A stretch of 64,000 nt of DNA from Bacteroidota bacterium (lineage in GTDB: Bacteria; Bacteroidota; Bacteroidia; UBA4408). The DNA lies in NCBI GenBank assembly GCA_963169745.1, contig CAUJCU010000021.1, positions 124,001 through 188,000 of the forward strand, read 5' to 3'. The notes under the pieces were generated by a model. It was not told the DNA's origin. It saw nothing but the letters and a program-made list of their open reading frames with translations, and did not search any database. This document shows positions 34,729 through 43,550 of this stretch, one piece after another. Each line of letters starts with the position of its first letter. Within the stretch, counting starts at the first letter, position 1. The position numbers and the translations under genes are program-made.

Positions 34729-35439
34729 ATGCAATATAAAAGAGTACTACTAAAACTTAGCGGAGAGTCCCTGATGGGCGATAAGCAATTCGGGATTGAC
34801 AATAGAAGATTGGAGCAATATGCTTTAGACATTAAAGAGGTGGTTGAAAGTGGGTTAGAAGTTGCCATAGTTATTGGTGGTGGAAACATATTTAGAGGAA
34901 TACAAGCCGAAGAAGGAGGGATGGACCGGGTACAAGGTGATTATATGGGGATGTTGGCCACTTTAATTAACAGCATGGCTTTGCAAAGTGCTTTGGAGAG
35001 GTTGGGTATTGCTACACGCTTGCTAAGTGCCATAAAAATGGAAGAAATAGCTGAAACATTTATACGTAGAAGAGCAGTAAGGCACCTTGAAAAAGGACGC
35101 GTAGTAATTTTTGGTGCAGGAACGGGTAATCCTTATTTTACAACCGATTCGGCTGCTTCGTTACGAGCTATTGAAATTGAGGCTGATGTTATTTTAAAAG
35201 GCACACGGGTTGATGGTATTTATTCTGCCGACCCCGAGAAAGATAATACAGCTGTAAAGTATGATGTAATAAACTTTGAAGAGGTTTACAAAAAGGGACT
35301 CAATGTAATGGATATGACAGCTTTTACACTATGTAAAGAAAACAAACTTCCCATTGTTGTATTTGACATGAACAAAAAAGGAAATTTATTTAAGCTGGTA
35401 GCTGGTGAAAAATTAGGTACATTAGTAGAAATGGAATAA
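34729..35439 (+). CDS. pyrH: UMP kinase
   Basis: UMP kinase makes UDP from UMP in pyrimidine nucleotide synthesis. The 236-aa protein begins [17 protein letters not shown], the family N-terminus, so the ATG at 34729 is preferred over an ATT-type extension from 34705, which lies in the terminator. Other motifs are [22 protein letters not shown] and [16 protein letters not shown]. It lies between tsf and frr, a widely conserved order. Confidence 0.97.
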   Translation: MQYKRVLLKLSGESLMGDKQFGIDNRRLEQYALDIKEVVESGLEVAIVIGGGNIFRGIQAEEGGMDRVQGDYMGMLATLINSMALQSALERLGIATRLLSAIKMEEIAETFIRRRAVRHLEKGRVVIFGAGTGNPYFTTDSAASLRAIEIEADVILKGTRVDGIYSADPEKDNTAVKYDVINFEEVYKKGLNVMDMTAFTLCKENKLPIVVFDMNKKGNLFKLVAGEKLGTLVEME

Positions 35440-35476
35440 TTTTGTAAGCTTTGAAATTAGTTTAATAAAATTTACT

Positions 35477-36043
35477 ATGAGTACAGAAAAAATAAAGGTT
35501 TGCTTAGACACAACTGAAAATGAGATGAAAAAATCCATTAATCATTTAGAGAGCGAACTTATTAAAATACGTGCAGGAAAAGCAAACCCCGCAATACTTG
35601 AAAACATTCAGGTTGAATACTATGGTTCTTATGTTCCTTTAAACAATGTAGGCAGTATAAGCACACCCGATGCGCGTACTTTAGTAATTCAACCATGGGA
35701 AAAGGCCAGTATTACGCCTATTGAAAAAGCTATTTTGGCTGCCAATTTAGGATTTAATCCTCAAAACGATGGCGTTCTAATTCGCATAATGGTGCCCCCA
35801 TTAACAGAAGAAAGAAGAAAGGAACTGGTGAAAAAAGCAAAAAATGAAGCCGAACAGTGTAAGGTTACTTTGCGTAATTTAAGACGTGATGCTAATGAAA
35901 CACTTAAGAAGCTGAACAAAGAAGGTGTTCCAGAAGATATGATTAAATCAACCGAGGCCAAAGTTCAGACTATGACTGATAGCTATGTGGCTAAAGTAGA
36001 TAAGCACGTAGAACAAAAAGAAAAAGAAATAATGACAATTTAG
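35477..36043 (+). CDS. frr: Ribosome recycling factor
   Basis: RRF, with EF-G, splits ribosomes after termination. The 188-aa protein has the long-helix domain with LIKIRAGKANPAILENIQVEYYG at the start and the domain II segment YVPLNNVGSISTPDARTLVIQPWE. The C-terminal helices hold VRNLRRDA-like TLRNLRRDANE. It is 37 bp after pyrH. A TAATTTTG at 35437-35444 overlapping the pyrH stop could be a weak internal promoter. Confidence 0.97.
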   Translation: MSTEKIKVCLDTTENEMKKSINHLESELIKIRAGKANPAILENIQVEYYGSYVPLNNVGSISTPDARTLVIQPWEKASITPIEKAILAANLGFNPQNDGVLIRIMVPPLTEERRKELVKKAKNEAEQCKVTLRNLRRDANETLKKLNKEGVPEDMIKSTEAKVQTMTDSYVAKVDKHVEQKEKEIMTI

Positions 36044-36113
36044 CATTATTTTTACATAGGCATACTTTATGCTTAATTTTAATTATTGTTATACTTTAAA
36101 CTTTTAACCGAAA

Positions 36114-36527
36114 ATGTATCCAGAACAATTAGTAAAACCGATGAAAGCCGAAATGACACAAGTAGGCTTTGAAGATTTAACCAGTGCAGATGTAGTAGAT
36201 AAAACCATCCGTGAGTCAAAAGGCACCTTGTTGGTTTTTGTTAACTCGGTATGTGGGTGTGCTGCAGGAACAGCACGTCCGGGAGTGGTGTTGTCATTAA
36301 ATAATGCTAAAAAGCCGGCTAAGTTGGCTACAGTTTTTGCTGGATTTGACAACGAAGCAGTTGCCGCAGCCCGCAATTTTATGGCTCCTTATCCACCATC
36401 CTCGCCTTCAGTGGCTTTATTTAAAGATGGTAAGCTTGTTCATTTTATTGAGCGCCACCATATTGAAGGAAAAAGCGCTGAAATGATTGCCCAAAATCTG
36501 AAATTAGCCTACGATCATTTTTGCTAA
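36114..36527 (+). CDS. BrxA/BrxB family bacilliredoxin
   Basis: The 137-aa protein belongs to the YphP/YqiW family, known in Bacillus as bacilliredoxins that reduce bacillithiol-protein mixed disulphides. The active site is CGC: Cys47-Gly-Cys49 in SVCGCAAGTARPG. The thioredoxin-like fold, APYPPSSPSVALFKDG loop and the IEGKSAEMIA C-terminus fit. Some Bacteroidota make bacillithiol, which would match, but no synthesis gene is in the window. It follows frr after 70 bp and is closed by a strong terminator. Confidence 0.92.
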   Translation: MYPEQLVKPMKAEMTQVGFEDLTSADVVDKTIRESKGTLLVFVNSVCGCAAGTARPGVVLSLNNAKKPAKLATVFAGFDNEAVAAARNFMAPYPPSSPSVALFKDGKLVHFIERHHIEGKSAEMIAQNLKLAYDHFC

Positions 36528-36545
36528 TTTTAAAACATGCTATTT

Positions 36546-36583
36546 AAACACCTTTGAACAAATTGCTTCAAAGGTGTTTTTTT
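36546..36583 (+). terminator. Intrinsic terminator after the bacilliredoxin gene
   Basis: A perfect 13-bp stem (AAACACCTTTGAA at 36546-36558 with its complement at 36567-36579) around an 8-nt loop is followed by seven T residues. It ends the transcript of the bacilliredoxin gene 19 bp after the stop. Confidence 0.9.
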
Positions 36584-36620
36584 ATACCTTTAATCTAAAT
36601 ACTTTTTAAATCTATCAAAT

Positions 36621-37412
36621 ATGAAACCGGAATTGCTAGCCTTTGAACGGATATTAAAGATTATGGATGATTTACGAGCTCAATGCCCTTGGGATAAAAA
36701 ACAAACTTTTGAAAGTTTGAGGCATTTAACCATTGAAGAAGTTTATGAACTGAGTGATGCTATTGTTAAAGCAGATAAAAACGAGATAAAGAAAGAACTA
36801 GGAGACGTGTTGCTTCATATTGTTTTTTATGCAAAAATAGCTTCTGAAACAAATGATTTTGACATAACTCAAGTAATTAATTCTTTATGTGAAAAGCTAA
36901 TTTTTAGACACCCACATATTTATGGAAATATACAAACAGACGGAGGATTAGCAGTAGTTAAAGATGAAAACGATGTAAAGGAAAACTGGGAAAAATTAAA
37001 AATGCGAGAGGGTAATAAATCTGTACTGGCCGGTGTTCCAGTGTCATTGCCAGCAATGATAAAAGCCCAACGTATTCAAGAAAAGGTAAGAGCAGTTGGA
37101 TTTGATTGGGATGAACCGCATCAGGTGTGGGATAAGGTAAATGAAGAACTGCGTGAATTTAAAGCAGAAATAGATCAGAACATTTCTAATGAAAAAAAAG
37201 AATCAGAGTTTGGTGATGTACTTTTTAGTCTTATAAATTATGCCCGTTTTGTTGGTATTAATCCCGAAGACGCTTTAGAAAAAACAAATAGAAAGTTCAT
37301 TAAACGCTTTCAATATCTTGAAACAGCTTCCAAAAATGATGGAAAGAAATTAGAGGAGATGAGTTTAGAAGAAATGGATGTATATTGGAATAGAGCTAAG
37401 AATGAAAAGTAA
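36621..37412 (+). CDS. mazG: Nucleoside triphosphate pyrophosphohydrolase MazG
   Basis: MazG hydrolyses (d)NTPs to monophosphates and pyrophosphate, cleaning the nucleotide pool. The 263-aa protein has the N-terminal CPWDKKQTFESLRHL and metal-binding EExxE at 39-43 (EEVYE), with ExxD at 59-62 (ELGD). A second MazG-type repeat at about 155-230 contains ELREFKAEI and SEFGDVLFSLINYARF. It lies downstream of a terminator and is probably transcribed alone or together with the flippase gene 104 bp further on. Confidence 0.95.
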   Translation: MKPELLAFERILKIMDDLRAQCPWDKKQTFESLRHLTIEEVYELSDAIVKADKNEIKKELGDVLLHIVFYAKIASETNDFDITQVINSLCEKLIFRHPHIYGNIQTDGGLAVVKDENDVKENWEKLKMREGNKSVLAGVPVSLPAMIKAQRIQEKVRAVGFDWDEPHQVWDKVNEELREFKAEIDQNISNEKKESEFGDVLFSLINYARFVGINPEDALEKTNRKFIKRFQYLETASKNDGKKLEEMSLEEMDVYWNRAKNEK

Positions 37413-37516
37413 GTATTGTATTGTTTTAATCAAAACACGGTTAAAATTTAATTACGATTTCTGTTTTTGCCTTAAGTATTTATCAGTTATTTTGCTGTTA
37501 CCATAATTATTCGCAA

Positions 37517-38983
37517 TTGAGCTCTATAAAAAAACTTGCCTCTCAAACGGCTGTTTACGGACTAAGCAGTATTGTAGGGCGTTTACTTGGTTACCTGCTG
37601 GTGCCTTTGTACACAAATGCCTTTTTGCCTGCTCAATATGGTGTTGTTACCGAGTTATATGCTTACGTATCATTCTTTGCTGTTATTATGACCTATGGAA
37701 TGGAAACAGCCTTTTTTCGATATTCAGAAAAAGAAGAATTTCATTCTAATCAAGTATATACAACTGCTTTATTATCCATATTAGGAAGCACTACGGTGTT
37801 TCTAATCATAGGAAGTGTTTTTTATAAACATCTGGCTGATGCTTTATCGTATTCAGATCACACATGGTATATCCTCTGCTTTGTAAGTATTATTGCCATT
37901 GATGCAGTTACTGCTATTCCGTTTGCAAAATTAAGGGCAGAAAATAAGGCTGTAAAATTTGTAACAATAAGACTTATTAATATTTTCGTTAATATAGGGT
38001 TAAACCTATTCTTTATAGTGTTGTGCCCGTACTTATACCAAAAAAATATAACATGGATAGCGCATTTTTACAACCCTCAAATAGGTGTAGGCTATATTTT
38101 TATTTCAAATTTTGTAGCCAGTATTACCAGTTTAATTTTATTACTACCCGAGTTTAAAATTGAATTTAGTTTTGATAAAATATTGTGGAAAGAACTGATA
38201 CGCTATGCACTGCCTTTATTGTTTGTGGGCTTAGCTGGTATGGTTAATGAAACTGCCGATAGGGTAATGCTTAAATATTTTTTACCTGCCGGAAGTAACG
38301 TAATGGCCGAAACGGGTATTTATGGAGCCTGTTATAAAATCAGTATTATAATGACTATATTCATTCAAACATTTCGGTATGCTGCTGAACCCTTTTTTTT
38401 TAGTCAGGCTAAAAAAAGTGAAGCGACACAACTCTATGCCGATGTTATGAAGTATTTTGTTATAGCTTGTTCCATTATTTTTTTAACGACCTTGCTCTAT
38501 TTAGATATTGTAAAATTTTTTGTTGGTAAAAACTATTGGAGCGGCCTATCAATAGTGCCTATACTCTTATTAGCAAATTGGTTTTTAGGTATATATTTTA
38601 ACTTAACCATTTGGTATAAACTAACTAATAAAACAAGCTACGGAGCCGGTATTAGTTTATTTGGGGCTATACTTACCATAGTTTTTAATATTATACTAAT
38701 TCCTAAATTAGGCTATTATGGTGCAGCGTTAACTACCCTTTTTTGTTATACCGGTATGATGCTGATAAGCTATTTTCAGGGTCAAAAATATTATCCTATT
38801 AATTACGATATCAAACGAATAATTACATACATTTTAATGCCAATTGGGCTTTATCAGTTTTCAAAGCTTATGGATATTTCAACTTTTACTAATAAAATGA
38901 TAATACACACCCTTTTATTGTTATTTTTTGTAAGTTTTATTTGGCTTTTAGAACGAAAAAATTTCCCTTTTTCAAGGCATTAA
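37517..38983 (+). CDS. Polysaccharide flippase (Wzx-like, MATE/MVF superfamily)
   Basis: This 488-aa protein has about 12 to 14 hydrophobic segments and the N-terminus LASQTAVYGLSSIVGRLLGY, typical of Wzx/RfbX lipid-linked oligosaccharide flippases in Bacteroidota. It should move undecaprenyl-linked glycan across the inner membrane. The start is the TTG at 37517; no ATG is available before residue 58. The genome neighbourhood has no other glycan genes directly next to it. The exact cargo is unknown. Confidence 0.88.
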   Translation: MSSIKKLASQTAVYGLSSIVGRLLGYLLVPLYTNAFLPAQYGVVTELYAYVSFFAVIMTYGMETAFFRYSEKEEFHSNQVYTTALLSILGSTTVFLIIGSVFYKHLADALSYSDHTWYILCFVSIIAIDAVTAIPFAKLRAENKAVKFVTIRLINIFVNIGLNLFFIVLCPYLYQKNITWIAHFYNPQIGVGYIFISNFVASITSLILLLPEFKIEFSFDKILWKELIRYALPLLFVGLAGMVNETADRVMLKYFLPAGSNVMAETGIYGACYKISIIMTIFIQTFRYAAEPFFFSQAKKSEATQLYADVMKYFVIACSIIFLTTLLYLDIVKFFVGKNYWSGLSIVPILLLANWFLGIYFNLTIWYKLTNKTSYGAGISLFGAILTIVFNIILIPKLGYYGAALTTLFCYTGMMLISYFQGQKYYPINYDIKRIITYILMPIGLYQFSKLMDISTFTNKMIIHTLLLLFFVSFIWLLERKNFPFSRH

Positions 38984-38996
38984 TAAGTTACTCCAA

Positions 38997-39596
38997 TTGA
39001 AAGTGTTTTTTTTTATATTTTTTTTGTTTTATAGTTTGTTCTTAAAAGCACAAAGTACCGACACTATTTTCTACTCAACCCAAAAAGTGCTTCTTGTCAG
39101 CACCCGGATAAATGATCGTGACTCAGTTTTGGAAATGTTTGATATAAATGGGAAAGATATATTGAAGGGCAATTCCGTAACCTATCAGTTTTGGGATAAC
39201 AAATTTGGGAAGAAGCGTATTTTAATAGTCAATCAACGCTTACTGGAAGAGGATTTTTGCATATCTGAATCGGATACAGTTTATAATTATTTTGCAACTG
39301 ACGAAGATTTTAAAATAAGACTTCAGCATTTTTATCAATATCTCGAAAACAATGTGGTATATCCGGGAAATGCTTTAAAGAAAGGCATTCAATGTATGGT
39401 TAAAGTGGCTTTTTTTATTGATAAAGGAGGGCGCATTCACGACACTTTTGCTCTAACAAAACATGATTGGGGGTTTGAAGAAGCACTCATAAAAGCGATA
39501 AAGGACAAAAATCAATTTGGATTTGTATTGTACAGAGGAAAACCTGTTAACTACTATATGGAGGTTCCTTTTTCTTTTAAAATAAAATCACGTTAA
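38997..39596 (+). CDS. Secreted protein with TonB-like C-terminal domain
   Basis: The 199-aa protein has a cleavable signal peptide (KVFFFIFFLFYSLFLKAQ). A middle region of about 85 residues follows. From about residue 112 there is a TonB C-terminal-like domain: YLENNVVYPGNALKKGIQ, then VKVAFFIDKGGRIHD. Ordinary TonB keeps its N-terminal helix in the inner membrane to contact ExbBD. Here the helix looks like a signal peptide and there is no proline-rich spacer, so energy transduction is doubtful. The start is a TTG at 38997, 13 bp after the flippase. The function is unknown. Confidence 0.75.
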   Translation: MKVFFFIFFLFYSLFLKAQSTDTIFYSTQKVLLVSTRINDRDSVLEMFDINGKDILKGNSVTYQFWDNKFGKKRILIVNQRLLEEDFCISESDTVYNYFATDEDFKIRLQHFYQYLENNVVYPGNALKKGIQCMVKVAFFIDKGGRIHDTFALTKHDWGFEEALIKAIKDKNQFGFVLYRGKPVNYYMEVPFSFKIKSR

Positions 39597-39617
39597 ACTA
39601 GTGTTGTTCAACAATCA

Positions 39618-40298
39618 TTAGATTTTCTTTAAACATTGAATCAAAAAATTATTTAAACTTGAAATAGCTAATGAAATTTTCCAAGCATTTTTATTTCGAG
39701 GCTCAACATAATTTGAAATAGCTCTTATTTGCACACAAGGTAAATTGTTTTTTATACAAGCATATAAAAATGCTGCGCCCTCCATTGTCTCAACCTGTGC
39801 TTTACTTCTTGTTTTCATTACAGTTATGCTGCCTACACAGCCATGTACTTTATTTACCGTGTGTCCATCCACTTGTTTTAAAGTTTCTAATAATGGAATA
39901 ACAGCAGGAGAGCTATTGTTTATTCCCAAGTTGGTGTAGGGATGGTCTTTTTCGCTCAATAAATGAAGGTTGCTCAGGCTTAGGAATTGTTCTTGGTCTT
40001 CGGCACCTAATTCATAAATAAAGTCGGTACAAACATGAACCACTTCGCCCAATTCTAATTCTCTGTCAATAGCTCCAGCAACTCCGGTATTGATAGCTAT
40101 ATCATAAGTTTCAGAGCTTAACGCCTGGCCTAAGTAGTAACCCGTAAAAAGAATTCCCACTCCGGTAATTAAAATATCTATTTGACTATTTATAGAGTGC
40201 ACTTTATGAAGGCCATGGTTCAGGTTGGGAGCAACACCCAGCTCATTAAGCAAAGGTGCTATTTCTAAAGTGGTAGCACTTACAATTAATATTTTCAT
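39618..40298 (-). CDS. mqnB: Futalosine hydrolase
   Basis: MqnB splits futalosine into hypoxanthine and dehypoxanthine futalosine in the alternative menaquinone pathway. The 226-aa protein belongs to the purine nucleoside phosphorylase/MTAN superfamily. It has ILIVSATTLEIAPLL at the N-terminus, GVGILFTGYYLG and INTGVAGAIDRELELGEVV in the middle, and METMEGAAFLYAC and IRAISNYVEPRN near the end. The futalosine hydrolase call rests on the VETMEGAAF/IRAISNYVE pattern and on size. A methylthioadenosine nucleosidase is the main alternative. It is divergent from folE. Confidence 0.85.
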   Translation of the reverse strand: MKILIVSATTLEIAPLLNELGVAPNLNHGLHKVHSINSQIDILITGVGILFTGYYLGQALSSETYDIAINTGVAGAIDRELELGEVVHVCTDFIYELGAEDQEQFLSLSNLHLLSEKDHPYTNLGINNSSPAVIPLLETLKQVDGHTVNKVHGCVGSITVMKTRSKAQVETMEGAAFLYACIKNNLPCVQIRAISNYVEPRNKNAWKISLAISSLNNFLIQCLKKI

Positions 40299-40361
40299 GC
40301 TTTAAAAATACAAAAAACAAGACATAGTTTAGATGAAGAATTGTGAGCACTGTATTATATT

Positions 40362-40392
40362 TTTGTGTTTTCTGCTTTGATGATTAATATTG
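40362..40392 (+). promoter_or_regulatory. Candidate promoter of folE
   Basis: TTTG at 40362-40365 and TAATATTG at 40385-40392 (one mismatch to TAnnTTTG) are separated by 19 bp. The start codon of folE is 37 bp further on. Confidence 0.5.
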
Positions 40393-40428
40393 TACTGTAG
40401 TTAATTCAGTACCTTATAAAATTATTTT

Positions 40429-41061
40429 ATGGATAAAGAGAAAAATGTAACAAAAAAAACCACTGAAGGTTATGAGAAAACGGATCTTTATAATGAAGAA
40501 TCGTTGAATAAAATTGCTTCTGACTATCATGAAATTTTAAAAGAAATAGGCGAACAACCTACTCGTGAAGGCTTACTAAAAACGCCCTTACGTGCAGCAA
40601 AAGCAATACAGTATCTAACTCATGGGTATGATATTGACCCGGGAGAAATATTACGCAGTGCTATGTTTAAGGAAGACTACAAACAAATGGTTATTGTTAA
40701 AGATATTGAGATATATTCGCTATGCGAACATCACATTTTGCCCTTTTTTGGGAAAGCACATATTGCCTATATTCCTAATGGCTTTATTGTTGGATTAAGT
40801 AAATTACCCCGAGTAGTTGATGCTTTTGCCCGAAGGTTGCAAGTACAGGAGCGTCTTACAACCGAAATAAGAGATTGTATTCAAAACACCTTAAAGCCTT
40901 TGGGGGTTGCTGTTGTTATTGAGTGCAGTCATTTGTGTATGCAAATGCGAGGCATACAAAAACAAAATTCAGTTACCACCACTTCGGCCTTTACAGGTGA
41001 GTTTACTAAAGAAACCACACGAAGCGAGTTTATAAATTTGATACAAAGTAAACTACATTAA
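40429..41061 (+). CDS. folE: GTP cyclohydrolase I
   Basis: FolE converts GTP to dihydroneopterin triphosphate, the first step in folate (and pterin) synthesis. The 210-aa protein has the zinc ligands Cys99 and His102 in [12 protein letters not shown] and Cys170 in SHLCMQMRG. The catalytic QxQERLT motif is [11 protein letters not shown]. The C-terminal ends TTSAFTGEF as usual. It is divergent from mqnB and convergent with the TonB-dependent receptor gene. No riboswitch-like leader was seen. Confidence 0.96.
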   Translation: MDKEKNVTKKTTEGYEKTDLYNEESLNKIASDYHEILKEIGEQPTREGLLKTPLRAAKAIQYLTHGYDIDPGEILRSAMFKEDYKQMVIVKDIEIYSLCEHHILPFFGKAHIAYIPNGFIVGLSKLPRVVDAFARRLQVQERLTTEIRDCIQNTLKPLGVAVVIECSHLCMQMRGIQKQNSVTTTSAFTGEFTKETTRSEFINLIQSKLH

Positions 41062-41069
41062 TAGCATAC

Positions 41070-43397
41070 TTAAAAGCTAAGATTTAATCCTACTGAAGGC
41101 ATAAAAGGTAACTGGTAAATAGTTTTATTGCTTATACGATCAAAATAAAAAACATTGGAGCGATTATACATATTGGTTATTCCGGCATTTACCTCAAGCA
41201 GGGAGTTTTCGCTTAAAATAAATTTTCGCTTTACGCTTATGTCTAAACGGTGATAAGAGGGGAGTCTTTGACCATTTAGCTTTCCGTATAATATCCCCAT
41301 AGTTCCATTAGATGTTGTGTAGTCTGTATTAATACCTCCTTGAAAGTCAAGCAGCTCATAATAGCCTTGAGTTTGTGTAAAGGGGAATCCTGATCCATAG
41401 TTCCAACGTGCATCAAGTTCCCAATTTAACCTTTTTCCAAAGGTATAAGATGCCACTAAATTAATACTGTGCCTGCGATCAAAATGTGGGGGGTATAATT
41501 GTTGCCCATCCCACCTGCGTACATACCCAAAAGAGTACACGGCCCATACATAAAGCTTCTTGTAGTCATACTTTAAAAGCACATCAATTCCGCGGGCAAA
41601 CCCATTTTCAATAATATAATCTTTTTTAATAGAGTCAGGTTTATTAAAGTTATCAGCAACATCTTCTAAAATTTTATTTCGATTTAAATTAGATAGCTGA
41701 ATAAATTCTTTGTCATAAGCTTCAATGTTCAACATCAAATGTTGGGTTAAGTCATACTCAAAACCAACAATATAATGATCGGCCTTTTGCAGCTTGCTAT
41801 TTACCTTAGTAACATTTCCGTTTCTTTTAATAAAGGTTGATGGTAAATTTTCAGATCCGGATAAAAAGCCATAAAATAAATTAACCACATCACGGTCTGA
41901 ATTAGCTGCTATAAGGTTTTGTGAATAGCGTCCAGCGGAGGCTTTTATACGAAACACATCAGTAACATTATATTTGAGACCAACACGAGGTTCAGGTGAT
42001 ATTTCACGTAATGAGGCATAGTAATGCAAACGAAAACTGGGATCAATAATCAATTTCCCGGCAATTATTTTATATTTAAAATATCCAGCAAGCTCTGAGG
42101 TGTTTTGCTCTTGGGTAATTTTGTATCTGAACGTATAATAATCAAACTTGGTTTTAAAACCTAGAACATCAACACCATAATTGAGTTCATTTTTTCGAGA
42201 AAAGTATGTAAAATTCAAACCTAAGTTAAACCCATCAATATTACTGGTGCGTGGTAAGTCATTACCTTGCGACATGTTTATACCATATTTTGAGTACGAA
42301 AAATTTCCCTTAATAAGTACCGATGAGCCCGAAGGTAAAACTATAAAGTTAGAGCCTACTCCATTCGAAGACCAATTTATTTTGTTTGTAGATTTATAGT
42401 TTACCATATCATTAAAACTAAAGCCAAACAAATTAAACTTACTACCATTGTTAGCATTAATAGAAACTTTGCCATAAAAATCATGGAAGTTATAAGGTAG
42501 CCCGGCTGAGTCAATGTAGTTATAAAATATTTTTGAGCTTTGTTGCAAGTATGAATTTTTATAAGAGAGCAAGAAAGATGTAGAACTTTCACCATCTTCT
42601 TTTGCCTTAATTATAGGACCTTCAAATAAAATTTTAGATCCAAATGTAGTGGCTCCAACTTTTCCGGATAGCCTTTTTTTATTCCCATCGCGAGAAGTAA
42701 TATCCATTACCGATGAAATACGTCCACCATATTGTGCCCCAAAGCCTCCGGTATAAACATCTGCATTACGAATATAATCAGCATCAAAAACGGAAAACAA
42801 ACCTATGGAGTGAAAAGGATTGTAAATAATCATACCATCAAGCAATACTTTGTTTTGAACAGGAGCTCCTCCTCTGATGTACAGTTGACCACCTTGATCA
42901 CCGGTAAAAACAACACCTGGAAGTACTTGTAAATACTGGGCAATATCAGGCTCTCCGCCAACCGAAGGTATTTTTTTAATATCTTGTGGTGTTATCTTTG
43001 TAACTGAAGTGCGTACTTCTGTCATTTGTTCTTTCTTTTCAGCCGAAATTTCAAGCTCTTTAAGTTTAACAGATGATTTTTTTAGATAAAGTTTTTTCGT
43101 AATAATTTCACCTTCTTTTAGGTTAATTTTTTCAGTTAAGGTGTCATGCCCTAATGTGGTAACCATTAAAGTATAGGCACCTGATGGAAGTTTCGAGATA
43201 GAAAAATAACCGTTAACATCTGTTTGAATTCCATAATTTGTTCCTTTAAGATACACAGAGGTAAAAATTACGGGCTCTCCACTCTCTTCCTCATAAACAA
43301 ACCCACGAATGTTTCCAACTTGGGCTTGGACTTGAGTTGAAATTAAGCAAAGAGTTATACTTAAAATTAGGAGGGGAATAGTATATATATATCGCAT
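41070..43397 (-). CDS. TonB-dependent receptor with carboxypeptidase-like domain
   Basis: This outer-membrane receptor is 775 aa from the ATG at 43397. It starts with a signal peptide (MRYIYTIPLLILSITLCL and so on to VQAQ). A carboxypeptidase regulatory-like domain (VRGF-like NIRGFVYEEESGEP) follows. Next is the plug domain, with PSVGGEPDIAQYLQVLPGV and LYIRGGAPVQNKVLLDGM, and then the beta-barrel ending in LNLSF. The promoter at 43455-43487 rules out the longer ATG start at 43457. The substrate is unknown and no SusD partner is adjacent. It follows the protease gene on the same strand but has its own promoter. Confidence 0.93.
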   Translation of the reverse strand: MRYIYTIPLLILSITLCLISTQVQAQVGNIRGFVYEEESGEPVIFTSVYLKGTNYGIQTDVNGYFSISKLPSGAYTLMVTTLGHDTLTEKINLKEGEIITKKLYLKKSSVKLKELEISAEKKEQMTEVRTSVTKITPQDIKKIPSVGGEPDIAQYLQVLPGVVFTGDQGGQLYIRGGAPVQNKVLLDGMIIYNPFHSIGLFSVFDADYIRNADVYTGGFGAQYGGRISSVMDITSRDGNKKRLSGKVGATTFGSKILFEGPIIKAKEDGESSTSFLLSYKNSYLQQSSKIFYNYIDSAGLPYNFHDFYGKVSINANNGSKFNLFGFSFNDMVNYKSTNKINWSSNGVGSNFIVLPSGSSVLIKGNFSYSKYGINMSQGNDLPRTSNIDGFNLGLNFTYFSRKNELNYGVDVLGFKTKFDYYTFRYKITQEQNTSELAGYFKYKIIAGKLIIDPSFRLHYYASLREISPEPRVGLKYNVTDVFRIKASAGRYSQNLIAANSDRDVVNLFYGFLSGSENLPSTFIKRNGNVTKVNSKLQKADHYIVGFEYDLTQHLMLNIEAYDKEFIQLSNLNRNKILEDVADNFNKPDSIKKDYIIENGFARGIDVLLKYDYKKLYVWAVYSFGYVRRWDGQQLYPPHFDRRHSINLVASYTFGKRLNWELDARWNYGSGFPFTQTQGYYELLDFQGGINTDYTTSNGTMGILYGKLNGQRLPSYHRLDISVKRKFILSENSLLEVNAGITNMYNRSNVFYFDRISNKTIYQLPFMPSVGLNLSF

Positions 43398-43454
43398 ATA
43401 TTTTAGGAAAAGGCGTAAAGATATAGTTCTACCTTTATTTAGATTCTTTTTTAA

Positions 43455-43487
43455 CAAATATAAAGACGAAATTTAACAGCCGGCAAA
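43455..43487 (-). promoter_or_regulatory. Promoter of the TonB-dependent receptor gene
   Basis: On the minus strand, TTTG (complement of CAAA at 43484-43487) is followed after 21 bp by TATATTTG (complement of CAAATATA at 43455-43462). This is a full match to the Bacteroidota promoter and fits the ATG at 43397. Confidence 0.68.
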
Positions 43488-43550
43488 AATAAGATTTCTT
43501 AATAGAGCGGGCTTTTAAAAAGAAACTCGAATTACATTGTGATCGATAAT

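Noticed and set aside
43398-43457. Longer TonB-dependent receptor start at 43457
   Set aside because: It overlaps the -7 box of a well-spaced promoter, and the signal peptide begins at the ATG at 43397.
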